From NCBI RefSeq assembly GCF_021228125.1, contig NZ_JAJQQS010000017.1, positions 177,345-241,344 on the forward strand: a DNA stretch of 64,000 bases, read 5' to 3'. This DNA comes from Streptomyces albireticuli. GTDB lineage: Bacteria > Actinomycetota > Actinomycetes > Streptomycetales > Streptomycetaceae. Made by a program: the position numbers and the translations under genes. Positions 19,750 to 28,560 of the stretch are shown here, one piece after another. Within the stretch, counting starts at the first letter, position 1. Each line of letters begins with the position of its first letter. Below the pieces are notes generated by a model. The model made no database searches, was not told the origin of the DNA, and was given only the letters and a program-made list of their open reading frames with translations.

Positions 19750-20023
19750 GCCGCGGTCCCCCCACCCGTACGAACACGGGCCGCACCCACCGCACGACAG
19801 CACCTTCCCGCCCGCCGTCGGGCCCGTACACCGTGCCGTCCGCACACACACCCGGAGCCCTCCGGGTGCGCCGGTACGCCCGTACGCGCCCGTGGCCGCC
19901 CGCGCGCCCGCACACCGCTCCTCCGCGGGCCGCTCCCGCACGCGCGACCACCCCGTACTCCCGCGCCCCCGCCCCTCCGGCGGGCCGGCGCGGGAGCTCC
20001 CCCACCCCGAGAGGGATCTCCCC

Positions 20024-21400
20024 ATGCCTCCCATGCCTCCCCTGCCCCCCGCGTCCTCCGCGCCTTCCCCCGGTCCCGGCCGCACCGGCCTGTCCGGGCT
20101 GGTCGGCGACACCCCCGTCCTGCGGATCTCCGAGCCCCTGTGCCCTCCCGGGCGCGGCTTCTGGGCGAAGCTCGAAGGCTTCAACCCCGGTGGCATCAAG
20201 GACCGGCCGGGGCTGCACATGGTCGAGCGGGCCCGCGCCCGCGGCGACCTGCTGCCCGGCGGCATGGTCATCGAGTCCACCAGCGGCACGCTCGGGCTCG
20301 GTCTGGCGCTGGCCGGGATGGTGCACGGGCACCCCGTCACCCTGGTCACCGACCCCGGCCTGGAGCCGTCCATGATCCGGCTGCTCACCGCCTACGGGGC
20401 GCGGGTCGACATCGTCCGCGAGCCGCACCCGGCCGGCGGCTGGCAGCAGGCGCGCCGCGACCGCGTGGCGGCGCTGCGCGACGCGCACCCCGGGGCCTGG
20501 GTCCCGGACCAGTACAACAACCCGGACAACGTCGCCGCCTACACCCCGCTCGCCCTCGAACTGGCCGGGCAGCTCCGGCACATCGACGTCCTCGTGTGCA
20601 GCGTGGGCACGGGCGGGCACTCCGCGGGCGTCTCCCGCGTGCTGCGGCAGCTCCACCCCGGACTCCGGCTGGTCGGCGTGGACACCATCGGCTCCACGAT
20701 CTTCGGCCAGCCCGCCCGCACCCGGCTGATGCGTGGCCTCGGGTCGAGCATCTACCCGCGCAACGTCGCCTACGACAGCTTCGACGAGGTGCACTGGGTC
20801 GCCCCGGCCGAGGCCGTCTGGACCTGCCGTCGGCTGGCCGCCTCGCACTACGCCAGCGGCGGCTGGAGCGTCGGCGCCGTCGCGCTGGTCGCCGCGTGGC
20901 TGGCCCGCACGCTGCCCCGGGACACCCGGATCGCCGCGATCTTCCCCGACGGGCCGCAGCGCTATCTGACGACGGTGTTCGACGACGACTACTGCGCCGC
21001 GCACGGCCTGTGCGAGGGCCCGCCGGCCGCCGAACCCGAGGTCGTGGGACGGCCGGACGAGAAGGAGGTCACCCGCTGGACCCGCTGCGCGCGGGTCGTC
21101 GACCCGATGGGCGCGCGGCGGACGGCCGGGCCCGCGGATGGACGGTCGGACGTGACGGCGGACGCACAGACGGACGCCCAGACGGACATGCAGGTGGGCG
21201 TACGGGCGGAAGCGCAGGTGGGCGTACGGGCGGACGTACGGACAGGCGCGCAGGCGGACGTACGGGCAGATCTACGGGCGGACCCGCGGGCGAAGGCGAC
21301 CCCGGCCCCCGCCCAGGAGCCCGCCCCCGCCCTCATCCCCGCACCCGCACCCGCACCCACGCTCGTCCCCGCCCCCACCACCGAGGGCGGCCCGCGGTGA
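20024..21400 (+). CDS. PLP-dependent cysteine synthase-family enzyme with repetitive C-terminal tail
   Basis: 458-aa fold-type II PLP enzyme. The PLP lysine is in FNPGGIKDRPG (near residue 60) and the substrate/phosphate loop is ESTSGTLGLGLALA, where O-acetylserine sulfhydrylases usually have TSGNTG. CSVGTGGHSAGVSRVL matches the PLP-phosphate GTGG loop. The catalytic part ends near residue 345. The remaining ~110 residues are degenerate ADVRxxAQ/DVRADLRADP repeats and a PAPAPAP stretch, absent from ordinary relatives. Its stop overlaps the MFS gene start (GTGA), so they are translationally coupled. It may make a beta-substituted alanine that the MFS protein exports, by analogy with siderophore-type pairs. 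Confidence 0.85.
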   Translation: MPPMPPLPPASSAPSPGPGRTGLSGLVGDTPVLRISEPLCPPGRGFWAKLEGFNPGGIKDRPGLHMVERARARGDLLPGGMVIESTSGTLGLGLALAGMVHGHPVTLVTDPGLEPSMIRLLTAYGARVDIVREPHPAGGWQQARRDRVAALRDAHPGAWVPDQYNNPDNVAAYTPLALELAGQLRHIDVLVCSVGTGGHSAGVSRVLRQLHPGLRLVGVDTIGSTIFGQPARTRLMRGLGSSIYPRNVAYDSFDEVHWVAPAEAVWTCRRLAASHYASGGWSVGAVALVAAWLARTLPRDTRIAAIFPDGPQRYLTTVFDDDYCAAHGLCEGPPAAEPEVVGRPDEKEVTRWTRCARVVDPMGARRTAGPADGRSDVTADAQTDAQTDMQVGVRAEAQVGVRADVRTGAQADVRADLRADPRAKATPAPAQEPAPALIPAPAPAPTLVPAPTTEGGPR

Positions 21401-22716
21401 GGCCCGGCCCCGGCCCGCTGGCCCAGGCCCGCTCCTTCGGCACCGTCACCCAGCTCCTGATGGTGAATCAGTTCACCATCAACCTCGGCTTCTACATGCT
21501 CATGCCCTACCTCGCCCAGCACCTCTCGGGAAGCCTGGGCATGGCCGCGTGGACCGTCGGACTGGTCCTCGGCGTACGGAACTTCAGCCAGCAGGGCATG
21601 TTCTTCGTCGGCGGCACCCTCGCCGACCGGTTCGGCTACAAACCCCTGATCGTCTCGGGGCTGGTGCTGCGCGTCGCCGGTTTCGCCGTCCTCGGGCTCG
21701 TCGACACCCTGCCCGCGCTGCTGGCCGCCTCGGCGGCCACCGGTCTCGCGGGGGCGCTGTTCAACCCGGCCGTACGGGCGTACCTGGCGCAGGACGCCGG
21801 TGAGCGGCGCGTGGAGGCGTTCGCGCTGTTCAACGTCTTCTACCAGGCGGGGATCCTGCTCGGCCCCCTCATCGGCGTCCTCCTCACCGGGGTGAGCTTC
21901 CGGCTGACCTGCCTGGTCGCCGCGGCCGTCTTCGCCGTCCTGTCGGCCGTACAGCTGCGCGCCCTGCCCGCGAGCGGCTCCCCGGCGGCCGCGCCCGGCG
22001 AGTCCGTGGCCTCGGTGCTGTCGCAGTGGCGCACGGTGGTCGCCAACCGGCCCTTCCTGCTGTTCTCCCTCGCGATGATCGGCTCGTACGCCCTGTCGTT
22101 CCAGGTCTATCTGGCGCTCCCGCTGGAGGTCCGGCGGGTGGCGGGCGACGAGGGCACCGGCACGGTCGGGGTGGGGCTGCTGTTCGCCGCCTCCGGGCTG
22201 GCCACGGTCGTGGGGCAGACGCGGCTGACGGCCTGGTGCCGGCGGCGGCTGGGGGCCGGGCCGTCGCTCGTCGCCGGGCTGGCGGCGCTCGGGGCGGCAT
22301 TCCTGCCGCCGCTGGCCGCGACGGCGGCCCCGGTGCCGGACGGCGGGCCCGCGCTCTGGGCGCTGGCCGTCCTGCCGCCGCTGGCCTCCGCGCTCCTGCT
22401 GGCGCTGGGCACGATGCTCGCGTACCCCTTCGAGATGGACACGATCGTCGCGCTGGCCGGGAACCGCTACGTGGCCACCCACTACGGCCTCTACAACACC
22501 ATCTGCGGCATCGGCATCACCCTCGGCAATCTCCTCACGGGCGCCGCCCTGGACGCCGCGCGCTCCGCGGGGGCGCCCGCCCTGCCGTGGGTCGCGCTCA
22601 CGGCCGTGGGCGGCGGCTGCGCCGTGGCCGTCCTCGCCCTGCACCGCGGGGGCAGGCTCGGCGGCCCGCCCGCGGCGCGGACCGCGGCGGCGGGAGGTGT
22701 CAGCCGGCCGGGGTGA
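21397..22716 (+). CDS. MFS transporter coupled to the PLP synthase gene
   Basis: 439-aa major facilitator with about 12 hydrophobic segments from GTG 21397. The loop motif GGTLADRFGYKPLIV between helices 2 and 3 is the MFS signature. The 4-bp overlap with the PLP-enzyme gene indicates a shared operon. Sequence type suggests drug or metabolite export by proton antiport. The 3' end overlaps the converging XRE gene by 17 bases, so the two transcripts collide. Confidence 0.9.
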   Translation: MRPGPGPLAQARSFGTVTQLLMVNQFTINLGFYMLMPYLAQHLSGSLGMAAWTVGLVLGVRNFSQQGMFFVGGTLADRFGYKPLIVSGLVLRVAGFAVLGLVDTLPALLAASAATGLAGALFNPAVRAYLAQDAGERRVEAFALFNVFYQAGILLGPLIGVLLTGVSFRLTCLVAAAVFAVLSAVQLRALPASGSPAAAPGESVASVLSQWRTVVANRPFLLFSLAMIGSYALSFQVYLALPLEVRRVAGDEGTGTVGVGLLFAASGLATVVGQTRLTAWCRRRLGAGPSLVAGLAALGAAFLPPLAATAAPVPDGGPALWALAVLPPLASALLLALGTMLAYPFEMDTIVALAGNRYVATHYGLYNTICGIGITLGNLLTGAALDAARSAGAPALPWVALTAVGGGCAVAVLALHRGGRLGGPPAARTAAAGGVSRPG

Positions 22717-23560
22717 CCGGGGTGAACTGCCCGTTGCCGACGACCTGAAGGAGCGCCAGCCGGTCCGCGGTGTCCGAGCCCGGCGGCGGGGTGAGGAGGA
22801 CGAGCCGGTGGTCGCCCTCGGGGGCCAGCAGCACCTGGCAGTCGAGGTCGACCGGGCCGATCACGGGGTGGAGCACCCGCATCCGGCTGTGCCGGCGCAC
22901 CGCGACCTCGTGCCGGTCCCACAGCCCGGCGAACTCCTCGCTGGCCGCGCGCAGCCGCTCCACCAGGCGTACGGCGGCCGGGTCGGCGCCCCGGCGGGTC
23001 ACGGCGGCCCGCAGGTCGGCGGTGTGCACCCGGCTGTAGTGCGCGTGCTCCTCGGCGGGGTACGCGTCGCGGGCCGCGGGGTCGGCGAACCACCGCCAGA
23101 CCACGTTCCGGCCGTGCTCGGAGACCGTGCACACCCCGCCGAGGAGCGAGCGGGCCAGGGCGTTCTGCGCGAGGACGTCCCCGAGGTCGCTCAGCACCTG
23201 GGCGGGGGTGGTGGGCAGCTGGTCGAGGAGGTGCAGCAGCCCGGGGGCGACGTGGTCGCCCGCCACGCGCCCGGCGGGCGGCCGGTGCCCCGCGAGCAGG
23301 TGGAGGTGGTCGCGCTCGTCGCCCGTCAGCCGCAGGGCGCGGGCGAGCGCGGCGAGCATCTGCGGCGAGGGCTGCGGGCCGCGGGCCTGTTCCAGGCGGA
23401 TGTAGTAGTCGGCCGACATGCCGGCCAGCTGGGCCACCTCCTCGCGCCGCAGGCCGGGCGTGCGGCGCCGGGGTCCCGCGGGCAGGCCCGCGTCCTGGGG
23501 GCGTATCCGGTCGCGGGACCGGCGCAGGAAGTCGGCGAGGGCACGGCGGTCGATCGTCAT
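22700..23560 (-). CDS. XRE-family regulator with MmyB-like ligand domain
   Basis: 286-aa regulator. Helix-turn-helix at residues ~10-80 (RRTPGLRREEVAQLAGMSADYYIRLEQ is the diagnostic segment of this subgroup). The MmyB-like C-terminal domain (~105-280) is of the fatty-acid- or small-molecule-binding kind. ATG 23560 (MTIDRRALADFL) is chosen; an ATG nine bases upstream is possible. It is divergent from the alpha/beta hydrolase gene at 23825. In Streptomyces such pairs commonly consist of an XRE-MmyB repressor and the enzyme it controls. Confidence 0.9.
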   Translation of the reverse strand: MTIDRRALADFLRRSRDRIRPQDAGLPAGPRRRTPGLRREEVAQLAGMSADYYIRLEQARGPQPSPQMLAALARALRLTGDERDHLHLLAGHRPPAGRVAGDHVAPGLLHLLDQLPTTPAQVLSDLGDVLAQNALARSLLGGVCTVSEHGRNVVWRWFADPAARDAYPAEEHAHYSRVHTADLRAAVTRRGADPAAVRLVERLRAASEEFAGLWDRHEVAVRRHSRMRVLHPVIGPVDLDCQVLLAPEGDHRLVLLTPPPGSDTADRLALLQVVGNGQFTPVTPAG

Positions 23561-23824
23561 GACGATCATCCTCGCCGACGCCGCCGCCGCGAACCAGGGA
23601 CCGGCGGTCCCAGGGTCGGCGGGGCTCTCCCGGTGCGGTGCGCGCGGCGGCAGAGTGGTGATCGCCGGGAGGGCCGCCCCTCCGGCGGACCGGCCCCGGA
23701 CGCCCCGAGCGTTCGGAGCACCCGGAACGCCCGGAACGCCCGGAGCACCAGGAACGCTCCGGGTGCCTCGAACGCCCCGGATCCCCCGGACGCCCTCGCC
23801 CGAATGCCTCGAAGGAGAACCGCC

Positions 23825-24640
23825 ATGCCCGTCGTCCCCGTCGCCGACGCCCTCGTCCACTACGACCGCTTCGACTCCACCGCCCCCGGCGCGGACTCCC
23901 GCCCCGCCCTGGTGCTCGTCCACGGCACCGGGTCCGTCGGCGCCGCACTGACCTGGGGGCAGACCGTCCCCCGGTTCGCCGACCGCACCGTCCTCACCCC
24001 CGACCTCTCCGGCACCGAGCGCACCGTGGACGGAGGCGGGCGGCTGACCACCGAGGGGCTCGCCGCCCAGGTGATCGCCGTCATCGAGGACGCCGGCACC
24101 GGCCCCGTGGACCTGCTGGGCTTCTCGATGGGCGCGCCCGTCTCCGCCACGGTCGCCGCGCTCCGCCCCGACCTCGTACGGCGCCTGATCCTGGTGGCCG
24201 GCTGGGCCCGCACCGAAGCGGACGAGTACACCCGCAACCACTTCACGCTCTGGCAGCGCCTGGGCGCCGTCGACCCCGAGGGCTTCGGCCGGATCGTGGC
24301 CATGACCGGGTTCAGCCGCGGCTACCTCAACACCATCGGCCGCGAGGGCTTCGAGCAGCTGGTCCCGAACATGCCGCCGACCCCGGGCACCCTCCGCCAC
24401 GTCGACCTCGACCTCCGCGTCGACATCCGCGCGATGCTGCCGCGCGTCGAGGCCGAGACCCTGGTCATCGGCTGCACTCAGGACGCCACCGTCCCGGTGG
24501 AGCTCAGCCGCGCCCTGCACGCCGAGCTCGCGCGGACCACCACGGCGTCGTACGCGGAGATCGACGCCGGGCACGTGGTGTTCTTCGAGAAGGCGGACGA
24601 GTTCGTGCGGCGGGTCAGCGACTTCACGGCGGCGGCGTGA
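23825..24640 (+). CDS. Alpha/beta hydrolase
   Basis: 271-aa hydrolase. Oxyanion segment LVLVHGTGSVG near residue 35, nucleophile elbow GFSMG near residue 97, acid in CTQDATVP near 218 and His in IDAGHVVFFE near 243. The catalytic triad is therefore complete. A lid of about 60 residues lies between. A strong AAGGAGAA site precedes ATG 23825. It is divergent from the XRE-MmyB gene and probably regulated by it. Substrate unknown; esterase or haloperoxidase-like activity is equally possible. Confidence 0.9.
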   Translation: MPVVPVADALVHYDRFDSTAPGADSRPALVLVHGTGSVGAALTWGQTVPRFADRTVLTPDLSGTERTVDGGGRLTTEGLAAQVIAVIEDAGTGPVDLLGFSMGAPVSATVAALRPDLVRRLILVAGWARTEADEYTRNHFTLWQRLGAVDPEGFGRIVAMTGFSRGYLNTIGREGFEQLVPNMPPTPGTLRHVDLDLRVDIRAMLPRVEAETLVIGCTQDATVPVELSRALHAELARTTTASYAEIDAGHVVFFEKADEFVRRVSDFTAAA

Positions 24641-24759
24641 CCGCGCGACGCGGGTCCGTGCCACGAAGCAGGGCCGTGCCACGACGCCGGGCCATTTCAC
24701 GGCACCGGACCGTGTCCGGACGCCGGTCCGTGTCCGGACGTGCCCGGTAGACTCGCGGG

Positions 24760-24885
24760 GTGGAGAGCGAGAAGTGGCAGCAGAAGCAGGTCGCCCTGCG
24801 CGTGCTGGTCTACGTCTTCGTCACCCACCTCTTCGCGGGCTTCATCTGGCTACTGTTCTACCTCGGCGGCCACGCCGACAAGTGA
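24760..24885 (+). CDS. DUF6126-like 41-aa membrane protein
   Basis: Very short gene with GTG start, reading VESEKWQQKQVALRVLVYVF and then THLFAGFIWLLFYLGGHADK. One hydrophobic helix follows a charged N-terminus and ends in Gly-Gly-His. This matches my memory of DUF6126 proteins, which commonly have FxxTHLFAGFxWLLF. The 3' end overlaps the converging AraC gene by 36 bases. Function unknown. Conserved sequence and third-position GC in frame make it more than a chance frame. Confidence 0.75.
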   Translation: MESEKWQQKQVALRVLVYVFVTHLFAGFIWLLFYLGGHADK

Positions 24886-25818
24886 GCCGGACAGCGCCTC
24901 CCCGGGCACGGCCGTCACCGCCGCCCGGTGCGCGCTCGGGCTCGTACCGCGCACGCGCTTGAAGGCGGCGCTGAACCCGAAGGCGTCCGCGTACCCCACC
25001 CGCCGGGCCACGCCCGCGATCGTCGCGCCCGGCTCGGCCAGCAGGTCCGCCGCCAGCGCCATCCGCCAGTCCGTGAGGTACGCCAGCGGGGGCTCGGCCA
25101 GCAGGTCGTTGAAGCGCTTGGCGAACGTGGAGCGGGAGACCCCCGCCTCCGCGGCCAGCGAGGCGAGCGTCCAGGGCCGGCCCGGCTCGTCGTGCATGGC
25201 CCGCAGCGCGGGGCCCACGGCGTCGTCGCCGAGCGCCCGGTACCAGGCGGGCCGCGCGGCCTCGGGGCGGTCGAACCAGTCCCGCAGGGTGCACACCAGC
25301 AGCCAGTCCAGGAGCCGGTCCACCACGATCTGCCGCCCCGGGCGGACGGCGGCCAACTGGCCCTCCAGATACGCGCGCATCCCCGAGCAGTCGCCGTCGT
25401 CCGGCACGACGACGACCGGCGGCAGCACCCGCAGCAGCCTGCGCGGGACCTCGCCCCGGACCCGGTACGCGCCCGCCATCAGGACCGTACGGCCGTCCGC
25501 GGCCCCGTCCCCGCGCTCGCGGCCGCCGGGCTCGCCGCAGCGGATGTCCCGCGTCAGCTCCGGCCGGGCGGCCGACGCCGGGTCGTCGGTGAACACGAAC
25601 GGCTCGGGACCGCGCACGATCGCCCCGTCCCCCACCCGGATCCGGCGCGGCTCCCCGCCGCCGCCCGGGACGATCCACCCCTCGCCGCGCAGCGGCACGC
25701 ACAGCGTCAGATAGGCGTCGCCGGTGAAGCGCAGCGCCCACGGCGGGGACAGCACCGAGCCGCCGAACAGGGCGCCGTTGGCGCGCACGCCTCGCAACAG
25801 ATCGTCGAACGGGTCCAT
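24850..25818 (-). CDS. AraC-family regulator with cupin sensor domain
   Basis: 322-aa regulator of the AraC_binding_2/cupin_6 type. The N-terminal cupin (~15-190) includes LCVPLRGEGWIVPGGGG. Two helix-turn-helix motifs lie at ~215-310 (LASLAAEAGVSRSTFAKRFN and the second ending VGYADAFGFSAAFKRVRG). ATG 25818 gives MDPFDDLLRGVRANG. It is divergent, with 109 bases between starts, from the NmrA-like gene at 25928. This pairing recurs in Streptomyces and suggests that the AraC protein controls that enzyme. Confidence 0.9.
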   Translation of the reverse strand: MDPFDDLLRGVRANGALFGGSVLSPPWALRFTGDAYLTLCVPLRGEGWIVPGGGGEPRRIRVGDGAIVRGPEPFVFTDDPASAARPELTRDIRCGEPGGRERGDGAADGRTVLMAGAYRVRGEVPRRLLRVLPPVVVVPDDGDCSGMRAYLEGQLAAVRPGRQIVVDRLLDWLLVCTLRDWFDRPEAARPAWYRALGDDAVGPALRAMHDEPGRPWTLASLAAEAGVSRSTFAKRFNDLLAEPPLAYLTDWRMALAADLLAEPGATIAGVARRVGYADAFGFSAAFKRVRGTSPSAHRAAVTAVPGEALSGSLVGVAAEVEQ

Positions 25819-25927
25819 GGCGTCACGATATGCGGCCCGGTGGAAGGCCGTTCCTCCGTACGGACGCACATGGCCGCCGGACGGACGTCCATGGTCCGCC
25901 GCCCCCGCACGGGGTTGGCTGGAGCAC

Positions 25928-26791
25928 ATGACGACGACGAGGAACACAGCGGAAGAGAACGGCGCCACCGGACCGGTCCTGGTGCTCGGCGCGACCGGGA
26001 AGACGGGCCGCCGCCTGGTGCGCCGGCTGCGCGCGGACGGTGTGCCCGTACGGGCCGCGTCCCGCTCCGGCGAGGTGCGCTTCGACTGGGCGGAACCGGC
26101 CACCTGGGCGGGGGCCTTGGCGGGTGCGAAGGCGGCCTACGTCATCGCGTCCGACGAGCATCCGGACGCCGTGGCCCCCTTCACCGAGCGGGCCGTGGCC
26201 GCGGGCGTCGGCCGCTTCGTGGTCCTGTCCGGGCGCGGCATCGACCTCGTGGGGCCGGACTTCGGGCAGGGCATGGTCGCCGCGGAGCGCGCCGTGCGCG
26301 GGTCCGGAGCCCGGTGGTCGGTCCTCCGCCCCAACAACTTCGCCCAGAACTTCGACGAGGACCTGTGGCACCGGCCGCTCCGCGACGGCCGGCTGGCCCT
26401 GCCCATCGGCGACGTGCACGAGCCCTTCGTCGACGCCGACGACGTCGCGGAGGTCGCGGCGGCCCTGCTGACCCGGGACGGCCACGACGGGCAGGTGTAC
26501 GAGCTGTCGGGGCCGCGCGGCCTGTCGTTCGGCGAGGCGGTCGAGCGGATCGGGCGTGCCGCGGGCCGCCCGATCACGTACGTGGAACTGACACCGGAGG
26601 AGTACGAGGCCGACCTGCGGGCGTCCGGCCGGCCGGAGCCGGCGGTCAAGTCCCTCAGTGCCCTGTTCGCGCTGCACCGCACGGGGGTGACGGCCGCGCC
26701 CGTGGACGGGGTGCGGCGGGTGCTGGGGCGGGAGGCGGCGTCGTTCGAGGCGTATGTGGCGCGGGGGGTGGCGGCGGGGGCTTGGTCCTGA
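25928..26791 (+). CDS. NAD(P)H-binding NmrA/atypical SDR protein
   Basis: 287-aa protein with an N-terminal NADP-binding motif VLGATGKTGRRLVRRL (residues ~19-34). The rest is atypical-SDR in character (FVVLSGRGIDL, WSVLRPNNFAQNF, VYELSGPRGLSF). No Tyr-x3-Lys catalytic pair of classical SDRs is present, as in NmrA/HSCARG or quinone reductase 2-like proteins. It is likely a redox sensor or NADPH-dependent quinone reductase and is probably controlled by the divergent AraC gene. Confidence 0.87.
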   Translation: MTTTRNTAEENGATGPVLVLGATGKTGRRLVRRLRADGVPVRAASRSGEVRFDWAEPATWAGALAGAKAAYVIASDEHPDAVAPFTERAVAAGVGRFVVLSGRGIDLVGPDFGQGMVAAERAVRGSGARWSVLRPNNFAQNFDEDLWHRPLRDGRLALPIGDVHEPFVDADDVAEVAAALLTRDGHDGQVYELSGPRGLSFGEAVERIGRAAGRPITYVELTPEEYEADLRASGRPEPAVKSLSALFALHRTGVTAAPVDGVRRVLGREAASFEAYVARGVAAGAWS

Positions 26792-26828
26792 CGGGACGGT
26801 TGCGGCGGGTCGGGGTGCGGCGGGCGGT

Positions 26829-26960
26829 TGCCGCCGCGCGGGGCCTTGTCCCCTACCCGCCCCTTCCCGAAACCGGAGGCTCCGCCCCCGGGCCCCCTTT
26901 CCGCGCTCCGCGCGGTGTCCTCAAACGCCGGACGGGCTGATTTCAGCCCGACGTTCGGGA
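26829..26960. repeat. Interspersed intergenic repeat, copy E
   Basis: CGCGCGGGGCCTTGTCCCC, the core CCCGCCCCTTCCCGAAACCG, CCGCGCGGTGTCCTC, AAACGCCGGACGGGCTGA and then inverted TTCGGGAAGGGGCGGGG. It lies between two + strand genes and is the most complete copy with copy D. Confidence 0.75.
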
Positions 26961-27023
26961 AGGGGCGGGGACCAGGCCCCACGAAGACGTGCCGCCCCCG
27001 CCGCGAAGGGTGATCATCGAGAC

Positions 27024-27623
27024 ATGGACACCCTCCACTTCGCGCAGCAGCCCGACGCCGACGCCCTGCTCACCCGGAGCCCCCTCGCCACCCTCACCGG
27101 CATGCTCCTCGACCAGCAGATCCCCATGGAGTGGGCCTTCACCGGCCCGTACACCATCGCCACGCGGATGGGCCACGACGACCTGGACGCCCACGAGATC
27201 GCCGCGTACGACCCCGAGGCGTTCGCCGCGCTGCTGTCGGAGAAGCCGGCCGTGCACCGCTACCCGGGGTCCATGGCCAAGCGGGTGCAGCAGCTGTGCC
27301 AGTACCTCGTGGAGCACTACGGCGGGGACGCGAGCGCGGTGTGGCGGGACGTGGACAGCGGGAAGGAGCTCCTGGGGCGGCTGAAGGCGCTGCCCGGGTT
27401 CGGCGAGCAGAAGGCCCGGATCTTCCTGGCGCTGCTGGGCAAGCGGCTGGGAGTGCGGCCGGAGGGCTGGCGGGAGGCGGCGGGGGCGTACGGCGAGGAG
27501 GGCTCGTACCGCTCCGTCGCGGACATCACCGGGCCGGAGTCGCTGTCCGCGGTCCGGGCGCACAAGCAGGAGATGAAGCGGGCCGCGAAGGCGGCCAAGG
27601 AGGCCGGGGGCGCCGGGAAGTGA
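27024..27623 (+). CDS. HhH-GPD-type base-excision DNA repair protein
   Basis: 199-aa member of the endonuclease III/AlkA superfamily. LLDQQIPMEWAFTGPYTI near residue 30 is the HhH-GPD opening helix. The helix-hairpin-helix is LKALPGFGEQKARIFLALLG (~125-145), whose PGFG turn binds DNA phosphate. C-terminal Fe-S cysteines are absent and the catalytic Lys/Asp of the family is not obvious. The Lys/Arg/Ala-rich C-terminus may add DNA affinity. A family of this size is conserved across Streptomyces but poorly characterised. Confidence 0.87.
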   Translation: MDTLHFAQQPDADALLTRSPLATLTGMLLDQQIPMEWAFTGPYTIATRMGHDDLDAHEIAAYDPEAFAALLSEKPAVHRYPGSMAKRVQQLCQYLVEHYGGDASAVWRDVDSGKELLGRLKALPGFGEQKARIFLALLGKRLGVRPEGWREAAGAYGEEGSYRSVADITGPESLSAVRAHKQEMKRAAKAAKEAGGAGK

Positions 27624-27643
27624 GACCCCGGCGCCGGGGTCTC
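27622..27643. terminator. 22-bp perfect palindrome spanning both stop codons
   Basis: GAGACCCCGGC followed directly by GCCGGGGTCTC, between the converging HhH-GPD and B3/4-domain genes. Both stop codons lie inside or at its edges, so it is probably a compact bidirectional terminator. Confidence 0.8.
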
Positions 27644-28337
27644 AGCGCACCAGGCGGGTGACCGCGCGCAGCTCCGGCGCCCGCTCGCGCAGCCTGGCCA
27701 GGAGGTCCTCGGCCGCCGCGTCCAGGGCCTCGAAGGGCATGGGGTCGAGCCGTTCGAGGAGGAACAGCGCGCGGGTCGTGGTCTCCGTGATCCGGGTGCG
27801 GACGCACTGGCGGTGGTTCCAGCGGCGGCACGTCACGCCGAGGTCGTCGCACCAGACGACCTCGCCGGGCTCGGGGTGCTCCACGGCCGGCGCACCGCTC
27901 GCGACGGTGTCGAAGCGCTCGTCGCCCACGGCCCGGACCAGGCGCGGGGCGCCCGCGTACGCGTCGAGGTCCTCGCCGCCGACCGGGAGGCGGTGGGCGA
28001 CGGAGACGGCGTTGTAGGCGTCGACGAGGAGACTGACCTCCGGCAGGCCCGCGGCGGCCCGGCGGGCCAGGGCCTCGGCGCTGTTGCGGGTGCGGCCGGG
28101 CTTGGCGCCGAAGGCGGTGTACGCCTGCCGCCAGGCGGCGATGTGCGGCTCGGCGGTCACGTCGAGCCCGGCGGCGCCGTCCGCGGCCTCCTTGAGCAGG
28201 CCGCGCGACCAGGCGTCGGTCGGGCCGGCCGGCAGCCCCTCCGCGGCGATCACCAGGACGGCGAAGTCGGGCCGCAGCGCGCGCACGGCCGCGTCGACCC
28301 TTACGCTCCCGGCCACCGCGTCGAGATCCATGGTCAT
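27642..28337 (-). CDS. B3/4 (tRNA-editing-like) domain protein
   Basis: 231-aa protein starting MTMDLDAVAGSVRVD at ATG 28337. The central part (SLLVDAYNAVSVAHRLPVGG and EVVWCDDLGVTCRRWNHRQC) matches the B3/4 domain found in the beta subunit of phenylalanyl-tRNA synthetase, here free-standing. Such proteins may edit mischarged tRNA or bind a similar aminoacyl compound. It is divergent from an XRE-cupin regulator with an inverted repeat between them, a pairing that suggests amino-acid or aminoacyl-type signalling. Confidence 0.82.
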   Translation of the reverse strand: MTMDLDAVAGSVRVDAAVRALRPDFAVLVIAAEGLPAGPTDAWSRGLLKEAADGAAGLDVTAEPHIAAWRQAYTAFGAKPGRTRNSAEALARRAAAGLPEVSLLVDAYNAVSVAHRLPVGGEDLDAYAGAPRLVRAVGDERFDTVASGAPAVEHPEPGEVVWCDDLGVTCRRWNHRQCVRTRITETTTRALFLLERLDPMPFEALDAAAEDLLARLRERAPELRAVTRLVR

Positions 28338-28388
28338 GAGGCACCCGCTTTCCGGAACACGTTCATTTCGATTCACCGGCGCGAATCG

Positions 28389-28428
28389 GTCGGTTCAATG
28401 AAATCGACGGTAGCATTGAATGACCGAC
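28389..28428. promoter_or_regulatory. Imperfect inverted repeat, likely operator of the XRE-cupin regulator
   Basis: GTCGGTTCAATG (28389-28400) faces CATTGAATGACCGAC (28414-28428). A related CGATTCACCGGCGCGAATCG palindrome lies immediately upstream (~28367-28387). It lies in the divergent promoter region of the B3/4 and XRE-cupin genes, in a locally AT-richer stretch. Confidence 0.65.
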
Positions 28429-28560
28429 GCTCGAAGAGAACCCTCCGGGGCGGCCTCGCGCGGCTTCTTTGCGTAGCGTCTTCACGACGCGCTTCACGGT
28501 GGCGCGTCTTCATGAGGCGGTGCGTCTTCATGAGTACGAGCGGCAGGGCGGGCGGCAGGG

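Noticed and set aside
19750..20023. Possible small gene or RNA between the DUF6153-like and PLP synthase genes
   Set aside because: Only very GC-rich, Pro/Arg-coding frames without conserved sequence, ribosome sites or strong structure.
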